From Lachnospiraceae bacterium UBA3821 (lineage in GTDB: Bacteria; Bacillota; Clostridia; Lachnospirales; Lachnospiraceae): 9,501 bases of DNA. Numbering within the stretch: the stretch's first letter is position 1; every line of letters begins with the position of its first letter. The notes beneath the pieces are model-generated. The model was given only the letters and a program-made list of their open reading frames with translations. It was not told where the DNA came from and did no database searches. The translations under genes were made by a program, and so were the position numbers. Location of the stretch: NCBI GenBank assembly GCA_002368865.1, contig DFDT01000036.1, positions 1 to 9,501 on the forward strand, written 5' to 3'. Positions 1-5,671 of the stretch are shown here, one piece after another.

Positions 1-41
1 TGTTTCTTCTTGGCATTTAAGCCACCTTTAATTCTTGCCAT
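1..41 (-). CDS. rplT: 50S ribosomal protein L20, N-terminal fragment (runs off the window edge)
   Basis: Only the first 13 codons are inside the window. They read MARIKGGLNAKKK, the usual start of L20. L20 binds 23S rRNA early in assembly of the large subunit and, in bacteria studied so far, represses its own operon. The ATG at 41-39 is preceded by a strong GGAGGAG ribosome binding site (about 50-57). It is the third gene after infC and rpmI, 24 bases beyond the rpmI stop, which is the classical infC-rpmI-rplT order. The identification rests on the first residues plus gene order; the rest of the gene lies outside. Confidence 0.93.
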   Translation of the reverse strand, partial: MARIKGGLNAKKK

Positions 42-65
42 GATTCATTCTCCTCCTTGCCCGAC

Positions 66-263
66 TTATAAATAGGGTAAAATCTTCTTCATATTCTTTA
101 CATTGGTTACATCCGTGATAGCGGGCTTTCTCAGATTACGCTTTCTCTTGGTGCTCTTCTTGGTCAGAATGTGGCTCTTGTAAGCCTTCGCTCTCTTTAA
201 CTTACCGGTACCGGTAACTTTGAAACGCTTCGCAGCTGCTCTGCTTGTCTTCATTTTGGGCAT
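66..263 (-). CDS. rpmI: 50S ribosomal protein L35
   Basis: A 65-residue, very basic protein that begins [20 protein letters not shown], the standard L35 signature, and is full length for the family. L35 is a small component of the large ribosomal subunit. The gene starts at an ATG (263-261) with GGAGG about 8 bases upstream, 38 bases after the infC stop, and is followed after 24 bases by rplT. It has no promoter of its own that I can see, so it should be transcribed from the infC promoter. Nothing is unusual in the sequence. Confidence 0.97.
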   Translation of the reverse strand: MPKMKTSRAAAKRFKVTGTGKLKRAKAYKSHILTKKSTKRKRNLRKPAITDVTNVKNMKKILPYL

Positions 264-301
264 AACTATTTCCTCCTGAAATCTTTTTATTTGCTCTTTG
301 C

Positions 302-808
302 CTATTTCTTCTGGGCAAGGAACATGGTCATACTTCTTCCTTCCACTTTCGGGGCCTTCTCCACAATAGCGATATCCGCAAGATTCTCAGCGAAATCATC
401 CAGAATATGCTTGCTGTTGTTCATATGTGCCATCTCACGTCCTCTGAAACGCAAGGTAACCTTTACTCTGTCACCCTTTGTCAGGAACTTTCTGGCTGCA
501 TTGGTCTTGGTATTCAGATCGTTGGTGTCAATATTGGGCGACAGACGGATCTCCTTGATCTCGATCGTCTTCTGCTTTTTCTTGGCATCCTTCTCCTTAC
601 GGAGCTGTTCATACTTGAACTTACCGTAGTCCACAATCCTGCAGACAGGGGGCTGTGCAGTGGGCGCGATCTTTACCAGATCAAGCTCTGCCTCCTCCGC
701 CAGCTTCAATGCTTCCTTGGCAGACATAATTCCAAGCTGCTCATTGTTCTCTCCGATGACACGAACCTCTTTGTCACGGATCTGTTCGTTAATCATTAAA
801 TCGCTAAT
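302..808 (-). CDS. infC: Translation initiation factor IF-3, AUU start codon
   Basis: IF3 binds the 30S subunit, keeps it from joining 50S prematurely and checks the start codon and initiator tRNA. The 168-residue product has the N-terminal domain ([21 protein letters not shown], then [12 protein letters not shown]), a lysine-rich linker (residues about 72-85) and the C-terminal domain ([16 protein letters not shown], then [17 protein letters not shown]). I place the start at ATT 808-806: GGAGG lies 9 bases upstream of it, whereas the next in-frame ATG (796-794) is 21 bases from that GGAGG and has no site of its own. AUU initiation of infC is known in E. coli and Bacillus and lets IF3 repress its own translation. 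The reading frame stays open upstream to 946, but that part is leader RNA containing a terminator. First gene of infC-rpmI-rplT. Confidence 0.94.
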   Translation of the reverse strand: MSDLMINEQIRDKEVRVIGENNEQLGIMSAKEALKLAEEAELDLVKIAPTAQPPVCRIVDYGKFKYEQLRKEKDAKKKQKTIEIKEIRLSPNIDTNDLNTKTNAARKFLTKGDRVKVTLRFRGREMAHMNNSKHILDDFAENLADIAIVEKAPKVEGRSMTMFLAQKK

Positions 809-1021
809 GGCTGTATACCTCCATACATAAGAAATAAAAAAGTGGATAGCATAACTATCCACCATGATCCGGTCAAAATACAGCCTCCGATCTCCGCCAA
901 AGCCCTTCCGCGGGATCTCCAAACTGCTCTGAAACGATATCAACACTTACAAGCGCAATTGCCGCAAGGTGAGAGTGGATACTCTGCTTTGTTTTCCGTG
1001 AGAGACTTACGCCCCACACAC
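809..1021 (-). promoter_or_regulatory. Long infC operon leader, L20-type attenuator (inferred)
   Basis: About 210 bases separate the predicted transcription start (about 1021) from the infC start. The RNA contains a small hairpin at 973-986 (AGAGT, loop ATCC, ACTCT) whose loop and 3' side carry TATCCAC (981-975). That heptamer is the exact complement of GTGGATA, the 5' arm of the downstream terminator (862-856). So two exclusive states can be drawn: terminator formed, or its 5' arm captured upstream. In Bacillus the same operon is controlled by L20 binding a leader and causing termination (L20 leader family). The structures are read from the sequence; that L20 is the ligand here is inference from operon identity. 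Confidence 0.65.
836..862 (-). terminator. Leader terminator (attenuator) of the infC operon
   Basis: On the minus strand a perfect 8-bp stem (GTGGATAG / CTATCCAC, 862-855 and 849-842) with a 5-base loop is followed directly by six T (841-836). It sits between the infC promoter and the infC ribosome binding site, so it can only act as an attenuator of infC-rpmI-rplT. Confidence 0.8.
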
Positions 1022-1027
1022 TAAGAC

Positions 1028-1056
1028 AGAATACCACTTACTCCTCACTTTGTCAA
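1028..1056 (-). promoter_or_regulatory. Housekeeping sigma promoter for infC-rpmI-rplT
   Basis: A perfect -35 TTGACA (1056-1051), a 17-base spacer and -10 TATTCT (1033-1028) on the minus strand. Transcription should begin near 1021. The promoter is preceded by an AT-rich stretch with short A-tracts (about 1065-1104), consistent with an upstream element for a strongly expressed ribosomal operon. Confidence 0.82.
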
Positions 1057-1105
1057 CAGGTAAAGTTGCATTTTTTGTAGCATTTTTGCAAAATTGCAAT
1101 TTTTA

Positions 1106-1426
1106 TTAGCGTTCCGCGAACGTCGCGCAATTGGTCTCTCTGCTGTTGGTAGCCTTTCCGCCCCGGATATCCACGCGATCCGCCCTGCATCTGTAGTTGC
1201 TGTTGTAGATGCAGTTGACCGCCTCACAGTCAATGCTGATCACTCTGCTGGGATGCTCCAGAGAACTGGTAAACGCATCATGACCCTCCCTGCGCTCCGC
1301 AAAACTCTCGCAGCAGGTGTCATCACCGGTGTCCGCGTGTCTGCCTCCCACCATGATATCACCCTTGCAGCACAGTTTTGACTGATTATAGGTGCAGTTT
1401 TGTGCACCGCATTTTAATTCTGCCAT
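1106..1426 (-). CDS. Small cysteine-rich protein with two DUF1540 repeats
   Basis: A 106-residue soluble protein made of two copies of one motif. Copy 1 (residues about 4-43) has Cys at 6, 11, 19 and 39; copy 2 (about 65-104) has Cys at 67, 72, 80 and 100. The spacing is C-x4-C-x7-C-x19-C in both, with the shared frames NCxYN, and G-x-x-A before a final T-x-C-x-[ST]-F. This matches DUF1540, a family of unknown function common in Clostridia; metal binding by the four cysteines is plausible but not shown. Copy 1 has two extra cysteines (20 and 38). I chose ATG 1426-1424 because AAAGGAGGAG lies 7 bases upstream; longer in-frame starts lack a site. It stands alone, between thrS and the infC promoter. 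A possible sporulation-type promoter lies upstream. No signal peptide or membrane segment is visible. Confidence 0.85.
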   Translation of the reverse strand: MAELKCGAQNCTYNQSKLCCKGDIMVGGRHADTGDDTCCESFAERREGHDAFTSSLEHPSRVISIDCEAVNCIYNSNYRCRADRVDIRGGKATNSRETNCATFAER

Positions 1427-1470
1427 TTCGACTCCTCCTTTTGCAAAATTCATATGCCTTTCCATAAAGT

Positions 1471-1501
1471 TAGTGTGAACGACAAAATTAAAATTTATAC
1501 C
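1471..1501 (-). promoter_or_regulatory. Possible sigma-G-like promoter for the DUF1540 gene
   Basis: On the minus strand GGTATA (1501-1496), an 18-base spacer and CACACTA (1477-1471) resemble the forespore sigma-G pattern (TGnATA, 17-18, CATnnTA). A TTGACA occurs slightly upstream (about 1506-1501), but no good -10 hexamer lies 16-18 bases from it. The implied transcript would begin about 37 bases before the start codon. This is a pattern match only. Confidence 0.35.
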
Positions 1502-1539
1502 TGTCAAAATTCAAATGCGCTGCCGAAGACTCATCCCGA

Positions 1540-3327
1540 TCAGTGCGCGCGGGTTGCGATCTCCTCTTTCACCTTCCGGATGAAATCCTCCAGATTCATG
1601 GTCTCGGTCTCACCGGTATCGCGGCTTCTGACGCTGATGCTGCCTTCTTCCGCTTCTTTTGCACCCAGGATCAGCATGTAAGGCGCTCTGTCAACCTGCT
1701 GTGCCTCACGGATCTTATAACCGATCTTTTCGTTGCGGTCATCCAGCTGCACGCGGATATTGGCCGCATCCAGCGCCTCGTAAACGGTCTTCGCATAATC
1801 AAAGGTCTTCTCGCTGACCGGCAGAACCTTTACCTGCAGAGGTGCCAGCCATACCGGGAACTTGCCCTTGGTCTCCTCGATGATAAACGCCATAAAACGA
1901 TCCAGAGAGCCCAGGATAGCGCGGTGCAGTACCACCGGCGTCTGCTCGTTGCTGTCGGAATCCACATATTTCAGATCAAACTTTGCAGGCAGACAGAAGT
2001 CCAGCTGACAGGTGGACAGCGTGTACTCCGCTCCCACAGCGGGCTGCACGTTCACATCCAGCTTCGGTCCGTAGAACGCAGCCTCACCGATCTCCTCCGT
2101 AAAGTCGATCTTTAACTCTGTCAAAACCTCGCGCAGCGCGCTCTCCGCCTTATTCCACATCTCGTCATCGGGATGGTATTTCTCCGTATCCGCAGGGTCT
2201 CTCAAAGACAAAACGCAGCGATAATTCTCAATCCCGAAATCCTTATATACATCAAAGATCAGGTCTACCACACGGCTCACCTCATCCTTGATCTGATCCG
2301 GCGTCACAAACAGGTGCGCATCATTCTGGCAGAAATGTCTTCCACGCTCGATGCCCTTTAAGGTACCGCTGGACTCAAACCGGAAATCGTGGGCGATCTC
2401 GCCAATCCGGATGGGCAATTCCTTATAGCTGTGGGGCTTATTTGCATAGATCATCATGTGGTGCGGGCAGTTCATGGGGCGCAGCACAAAGTTCTCGCCC
2501 TCCACCTCCATGGCCGGGAACATGTTTGCCTTGTAATGTGCCCAGTGTCCGCTGGTCTCATACAGCGCCACAGTACCCACGCAGGGCGTCATCACATGCT
2601 GATAGCCCAGCTTTCTCTCTTTTTCCTTGATATAGTTCTCCAGCTCCTGCCATACGGTGTAACCCTTGGGCAGAAACATGGGAAGTCCCTTACCCACCAG
2701 ATCGTCGGTCATGAACAGAGACATCTCCTTGCCGATCTTACGATGATCTCTGGCCCGAGCTTCCTCCTGCTGCTTCTCGTAAGCCTCCAGTTCCTCCTGG
2801 GTGGCGAAAGCCACGCCGTTAATACGGGTCAGCATCTTATTCTTGGAATCGTTTTTCCAGTAAGCACCGCTCTGCTGCGTGATCTTGAACGCCTTCAGCG
2901 CCTTGGTATAAGTGATATGAGGACCTACGCACATGTCGATGTAATCGCCCTGCTGATAAAAACTGATGATGGCATCCTCCGGCAGATCGCCGATGTGCTC
3001 CTCCTTGTATTTGGCGCCACGCTCCTGCATGAGCTTCACCGCCTCGTCCCTGGGCAGGATAAAAGGCTTGATGGGCAGATTTGCCTTCACAATTCTTTTC
3101 ATCTCCTGCTCGATTGCCGCCAGATCCTCATCTGTCAGCTTTCTGTCCCCCAGGTCCACATCATAATAAAAACCTCTCTCCGTGGCGGGACCGTAACCGA
3201 AATCCGCCTCCGGGAAAAGATGCTGGATCGCCTGTGCCATGATATGCGCCGCCGAATGGCGCAGCACATGAGTTACCTCCTCCTCGGGACACTCCGCTAC
3301 CGTACCGTCTCTGTAAATGATCTTCAT
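1540..3327 (-). CDS. thrS: Threonyl-tRNA synthetase lacking most of the TGS domain
   Basis: Charges tRNA-Thr with threonine and, through its N2 domain, removes mis-attached serine. The 595-residue product begins with a remnant of about 19 residues where most ThrRS have a TGS domain of about 60, then enters the editing domain: HSAAH (His24, His28) and CVGPH (Cys133, His137). The class II core has motif 2 around Arg316 (HDFRFESSG), zinc ligands Cys287 (NCPHH), His338 (NDAHLF) and His468, and motif 3 HRAILGSLDRF (468-478). The anticodon-binding domain fills about 495-595 (PVWLAPLQVKVLPVSE onward). All key residues are present, so it should be active. The ATG at 3327-3325 has GAGGAG about 7 bases upstream; a longer open frame to 3444 would read through the T-box terminator. 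It is controlled by the T-box leader immediately upstream. No clear terminator is visible after the stop. Confidence 0.97.
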   Translation of the reverse strand: MKIIYRDGTVAECPEEEVTHVLRHSAAHIMAQAIQHLFPEADFGYGPATERGFYYDVDLGDRKLTDEDLAAIEQEMKRIVKANLPIKPFILPRDEAVKLMQERGAKYKEEHIGDLPEDAIISFYQQGDYIDMCVGPHITYTKALKAFKITQQSGAYWKNDSKNKMLTRINGVAFATQEELEAYEKQQEEARARDHRKIGKEMSLFMTDDLVGKGLPMFLPKGYTVWQELENYIKEKERKLGYQHVMTPCVGTVALYETSGHWAHYKANMFPAMEVEGENFVLRPMNCPHHMMIYANKPHSYKELPIRIGEIAHDFRFESSGTLKGIERGRHFCQNDAHLFVTPDQIKDEVSRVVDLIFDVYKDFGIENYRCVLSLRDPADTEKYHPDDEMWNKAESALREVLTELKIDFTEEIGEAAFYGPKLDVNVQPAVGAEYTLSTCQLDFCLPAKFDLKYVDSDSNEQTPVVLHRAILGSLDRFMAFIIEETKGKFPVWLAPLQVKVLPVSEKTFDYAKTVYEALDAANIRVQLDDRNEKIGYKIREAQQVDRAPYMLILGAKEAEEGSISVRSRDTGETETMNLEDFIRKVKEEIATRAH

Positions 3328-3363
3328 GTTCTTTCTCCTCTCTGTTTTACACGAATGGAATCT

Positions 3364-3397
3364 AAAAAGGCACCCCTGGATCTCTCCAAGGGTGCCT
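3364..3397 (-). terminator. T-box terminator stem of thrS
   Basis: AGGCACCC and GGGTGCCT are joined through a T-G wobble to TGGA/TCCA, giving a 13-bp stem capped by a GAGA tetraloop (3384-3381) and followed by a run of T (3368-3364). It lies 37 bases upstream of the thrS start. The sequence between it and the T-box core would be reused in the antiterminator. Confidence 0.93.
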
Positions 3398-3626
3398 GAA
3401 TTCTCAAACACGGTTCCACCTTGCTCTTTCACTCTCACTCCCATTCACGCAGGGAATAACGGCAATGCTTGCGCCGATAAGGCTTTCTCGCATGCAGCTC
3501 AGGAGTGGTTTCCTTCTGTCCCAGGTTCATGTGCTCTCAACCATGAAATGCAGCCTATCCACAGCAGATCACGACACATCTCTCTGTAAAACCTGTCCGC
3601 GGCAGAATTTTTCTCCGTCAACACCT
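3364..3626 (-). promoter_or_regulatory. T-box riboswitch, threonine-specific
   Basis: The roughly 260-base leader of thrS has the hallmarks of a T-box, which reads uncharged tRNA and switches from termination to antitermination. The conserved T-box core AAGGTGGAACCGTG lies at 3422-3409, just ahead of the terminator at 3397-3364. An AGAGAG element that fits the base of stem I occurs near 3584. A likely specifier codon ACC (Thr) sits at 3526-3524 in the context ATGAACCTGG, in the expected 3' half of stem I. The T-box motif and terminator are direct observations; the exact specifier position is my reading of the fold. Confidence 0.92.
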
Positions 3627-3632
3627 TTACTC

Positions 3633-3661
3633 ATCATATACCATTTTAACCGGAATGTAAA
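3633..3661 (-). promoter_or_regulatory. Housekeeping promoter of the thrS T-box transcript
   Basis: TTTACA (3661-3656), a 17-base spacer and TATGAT (3638-3633) on the minus strand. The -35 lies only 24 bases beyond the carD-family stop codon. The spacer begins with a segment (ACATTCCGG overlapping the -35, 3658-3650) that recurs at the same place in the neighbouring promoter at 4271-4300. Confidence 0.8.
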
Positions 3662-3685
3662 GGCTTTTTCTGAACGGATATGCTT

Positions 3686-4195
3686 TCAGCCCACCAGCTC
3701 GTCCATCTCCCGCGTGATATATCCTTCCACCTCGGCCTTAGGCATCTGCAGGGAAACAGCTAACTCTCCGTACAGATTGTCCTCTGCCAGCCGGAAATAC
3801 TTGGCATCCACCGCCGTTACCTTCCGGCCCGCCGCCAGACGCTTCTGCTTCCGCTCGTAGATCGTCTTTATAATGCGGATCCACTCCGCGCAGTCATTGG
3901 TCTTCATGCAGCCCTTGTATTCCTGTTCCAAAAGCTTGTCATTTGCGCTCGTGATCGGCAGGATTTCCGGAATCTCCTGAATCAGCTTGTCCGCTTCTTC
4001 TCTGCTCAGCACCCTCCGCAGCGAATCCTCCGCCGTATCTACCGGTACATAAACCGTGCTGCCCATCACATAAATGGGCTTGAGGATATAATACTCTCTC
4101 TTTTTGTCCACGCCGGAAATATCAAGCGTCGTAATATCCTCCACCACACAGACCCCTTTGTTTCCGCTCACTACATACTCGCCTTTCTTAAACAC
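3686..4195 (-). CDS. CarD-family transcriptional regulator (RNA polymerase-binding)
   Basis: CarD/CdnL proteins bind the beta subunit of RNA polymerase through an N-terminal Tudor-like domain and stabilise open promoter complexes. The 169-residue product has that domain at residues 1-60 (FKKGEYVVSGNKGVCVVEDI, then YYILKPIY and TVYVPVDTAEDSLRRVLS). A helical C-terminal part follows (about 65-169) with the family pattern W-x3-IKTIYERKQKRLAAGRK and a tail AEDNLYGELAVSL. Length is normal for the group. I chose GTG 4195-4193 because AAAGGAAGG lies 5 bases upstream and family members begin at [MV]F-K-x-G; an upstream ATG at 4255 would add 20 residues with no similarity. Its own promoter is at 4271-4300. 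In Clostridia such short CarD proteins are mostly uncharacterised, so the targets here are unknown. Confidence 0.9.
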   Translation of the reverse strand: MFKKGEYVVSGNKGVCVVEDITTLDISGVDKKREYYILKPIYVMGSTVYVPVDTAEDSLRRVLSREEADKLIQEIPEILPITSANDKLLEQEYKGCMKTNDCAEWIRIIKTIYERKQKRLAAGRKVTAVDAKYFRLAEDNLYGELAVSLQMPKAEVEGYITREMDELVG

Positions 4196-4270
4196 AAAAA
4201 CCTTCCTTTCTACTAAAATAAGCCACACTTCCGTTTGGGCGACATTCACCCACAATATTGTTATAACCTA

Positions 4271-4300
4271 ATTCTACCAGATTTAAACCCGGAATGTCAG
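4271..4300 (-). promoter_or_regulatory. Promoter of the carD-family gene, extended -10
   Basis: CTGACA (4300-4295), an 18-base spacer and TAGAAT (4276-4271) preceded by TGG, giving a TGn extended -10. The predicted start is near 4264, leaving about 69 bases of leader. ACATTCCGG (4297-4289) overlaps the -35, as in the thrS promoter. Confidence 0.7.
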
Positions 4301-4312
4301 CGTTTTTTGCGT

Positions 4313-4351
4313 AAAAAAGGCATTTTTGTGAAAGTTGCTCAGTATAAATGC
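4313..4351 (-). terminator. Weak candidate terminator after the XRE regulator
   Basis: On the minus strand GCATTT (4351-4346) can pair with AAATGC (4325-4320) across a 20-base loop, followed by C and six T (4318-4313). The stem is short and AT-rich, so the T-run is the stronger part of the evidence. It falls 27 bases after the stop codon of the upstream gene. Confidence 0.4.
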
Positions 4352-4377
4352 GTCTGTCTTTGTGCAAGATAACCGTT

Positions 4378-5565
4378 TTAATCCCTGTACTCTATCGCAG
4401 ATTTTCCTCCGTCAAAAGAATAACCATATATACTGAAATCAGTCAGCGTATTCCCCGGATTTTCGTAGGCTTCAAATTCCTGTTTCAAATAATCGCGGTA
4501 ACCGGACAGATCCTGACTCTGCGGGTAACTGAGATAAACATAAATGATCCGCAGCTCCTCCTCATCCAACAACGCATATTCATACACATCATCATAGCCA
4601 TCACTTGCCACATATGCGGGGAATGCGTAATCGTCCAAATCCAATCTCACCCCCTGGGTGATGCTTTCTCTTCTGTCAGACAGCGTCACCGAGATTTCTG
4701 AGATTCTCTTTACCTCTGCCTCGTAATCCGCCGCTTCATATGTCAATTCCATTACCATATACCCATCTGTATCAAAAAGCCCCGTTCTGAACTCCGCCTC
4801 ATAGAACGGCTCCTGCACCGCATTGATCTCATCCGGAAAGATCAGTAACCCAGAATCCAAGTCTCCCCTGTATTCTGTCAGAATTGCGTCCTTGTTGTAA
4901 TCATCTATGCCGGAAAAATGCCTGGTCTCACTGCCCCATGCTTCCAATGCGATAATTGCGCCAACAATAAGGATGCTCCTGAGAAGAGTGAAAATCGCGA
5001 AGACACCTGCCACCGTCAGAAACAGTTTGATCCCCTTTACTGCTCTATCATTTTGAAGCAGTTTCTCAAGCCTGCCGTTTGTGTAGAGCGCAATGATCAG
5101 CATTATGATAAAGGAAACCAGCAGACAGATATCAATCAAAAATACATGCAGCCTTGCTTCAAGACATACTGTGCTGAGGATGAGCGCTATCAGCATCAGT
5201 ATCACCCCTGCAATACTCGCCCGCCTGATCCACTTCAGCAGACTGCTCTTGTCTTGATTCGCATAGTCCGCGACCTGGTGGATCACATCATTTTCTGTGA
5301 CATTCTTTGTTCGTTCCTCATTCTGATGTTCTTCTGACGCATGAGACGTTATACCCTTTTTCTCGCCTGCCAGTATTTCACTGATATCCACCCCAAAAAA
5401 TTCTGCCAACTCAATCAAGATAGAAATGTCCGGCATATTTTTTCCGGTCTCCCACCGCGAGATCGCTTTATTCGACACATGAAATACTTCTGCCAATTCT
5501 GCCTGTGTCATTTCTTTTTCATTCCTGAGCGTCTTGATAAAGCCGCCGATCTTTTCCTGATCCAT
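4378..5565 (-). CDS. Membrane-anchored XRE/HTH regulator with an extracytoplasmic C-terminal domain
   Basis: A 395-residue protein in three parts. Residues 4-66 form a Cro/CI-type helix-turn-helix (IGGFIKTLRNEKEMTQAELA, then VSNKAISRWETGKNMPDI), a DNA-binding domain. Residues about 67-112 are a charged linker. Three hydrophobic segments follow at about 114-134, 139-161 and 180-208. The last about 185 residues are acidic and tyrosine-rich and match no family I recognise. An odd number of membrane segments with a cytoplasmic DNA-binding domain puts the C-terminus outside, which suggests a one-component sensor; this is inference. The ATG at 5565-5563 follows AGGAGG by 5 bases; the frame is open to 5628 but without another site. 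It appears monocistronic. Alternatively the C-terminal part could act only as an anchor or inhibitor. Ligand and targets are unknown. Confidence 0.85.
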   Translation of the reverse strand: MDQEKIGGFIKTLRNEKEMTQAELAEVFHVSNKAISRWETGKNMPDISILIELAEFFGVDISEILAGEKKGITSHASEEHQNEERTKNVTENDVIHQVADYANQDKSSLLKWIRRASIAGVILMLIALILSTVCLEARLHVFLIDICLLVSFIIMLIIALYTNGRLEKLLQNDRAVKGIKLFLTVAGVFAIFTLLRSILIVGAIIALEAWGSETRHFSGIDDYNKDAILTEYRGDLDSGLLIFPDEINAVQEPFYEAEFRTGLFDTDGYMVMELTYEAADYEAEVKRISEISVTLSDRRESITQGVRLDLDDYAFPAYVASDGYDDVYEYALLDEEELRIIYVYLSYPQSQDLSGYRDYLKQEFEAYENPGNTLTDFSIYGYSFDGGKSAIEYRD

Positions 5566-5601
5566 CTTTGCCTCCTGTTTGTTTCTACCATGTTTGTATC
5601 T

Positions 5602-5630
5602 ATCATAAGAGATATCTCCCCGAAACAAAA
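5602..5630 (-). promoter_or_regulatory. Probable promoter with internal palindrome, XRE regulator gene
   Basis: TATGAT (5607-5602) is a good -10; the best -35 at 17 bases is a poor TTTTGT (5630-5625). A perfect 10-base palindrome GAGATATCTC (5609-5618) occupies the spacer and would be a natural operator, possibly for the XRE protein itself. Both assignments are pattern-based. Confidence 0.45.
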
Positions 5631-5671
5631 GGACACAGAGCGAGAATCCTTATTTTATCCCTCTCATAACC

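Noticed and set aside
809..946. Extension of infC upstream of the AUU codon
   Set aside because: The frame is open, but it runs through the leader terminator hairpin and has no ribosome binding site; known IF3 proteins start near ISDLMINE.
842..1024. 60-codon plus-strand frame in the infC leader
   Set aside because: It overlaps the promoter, leader and terminator of infC and lacks a ribosome binding site.
1085..1105. TTGCA hairpin followed by TTTTT on the plus strand as a terminator
   Set aside because: No plus-strand gene precedes it, the stem has only five pairs, and on the minus strand it has no T-run after the DUF1540 gene. It is better read as AT-rich upstream promoter DNA.
2389..3399. 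Long open frame on the plus strand (336 codons)
   Set aside because: It is antisense to thrS and to its T-box leader, has no ribosome binding site, and its product has no recognisable domain. The minus-strand ThrRS is certain.
3328..3444. Longer ThrRS N-terminus beginning at 3444
   Set aside because: The added residues are encoded by the T-box core and terminator; the ATG at 3327 has a proper ribosome binding site.
4301..4320. T6/A6 inverted repeat as a strong terminator
   Set aside because: The stem is almost all A-T with a mismatch; the neighbouring GCATTT/AAATGC stem with T-run is the better, still weak, candidate.
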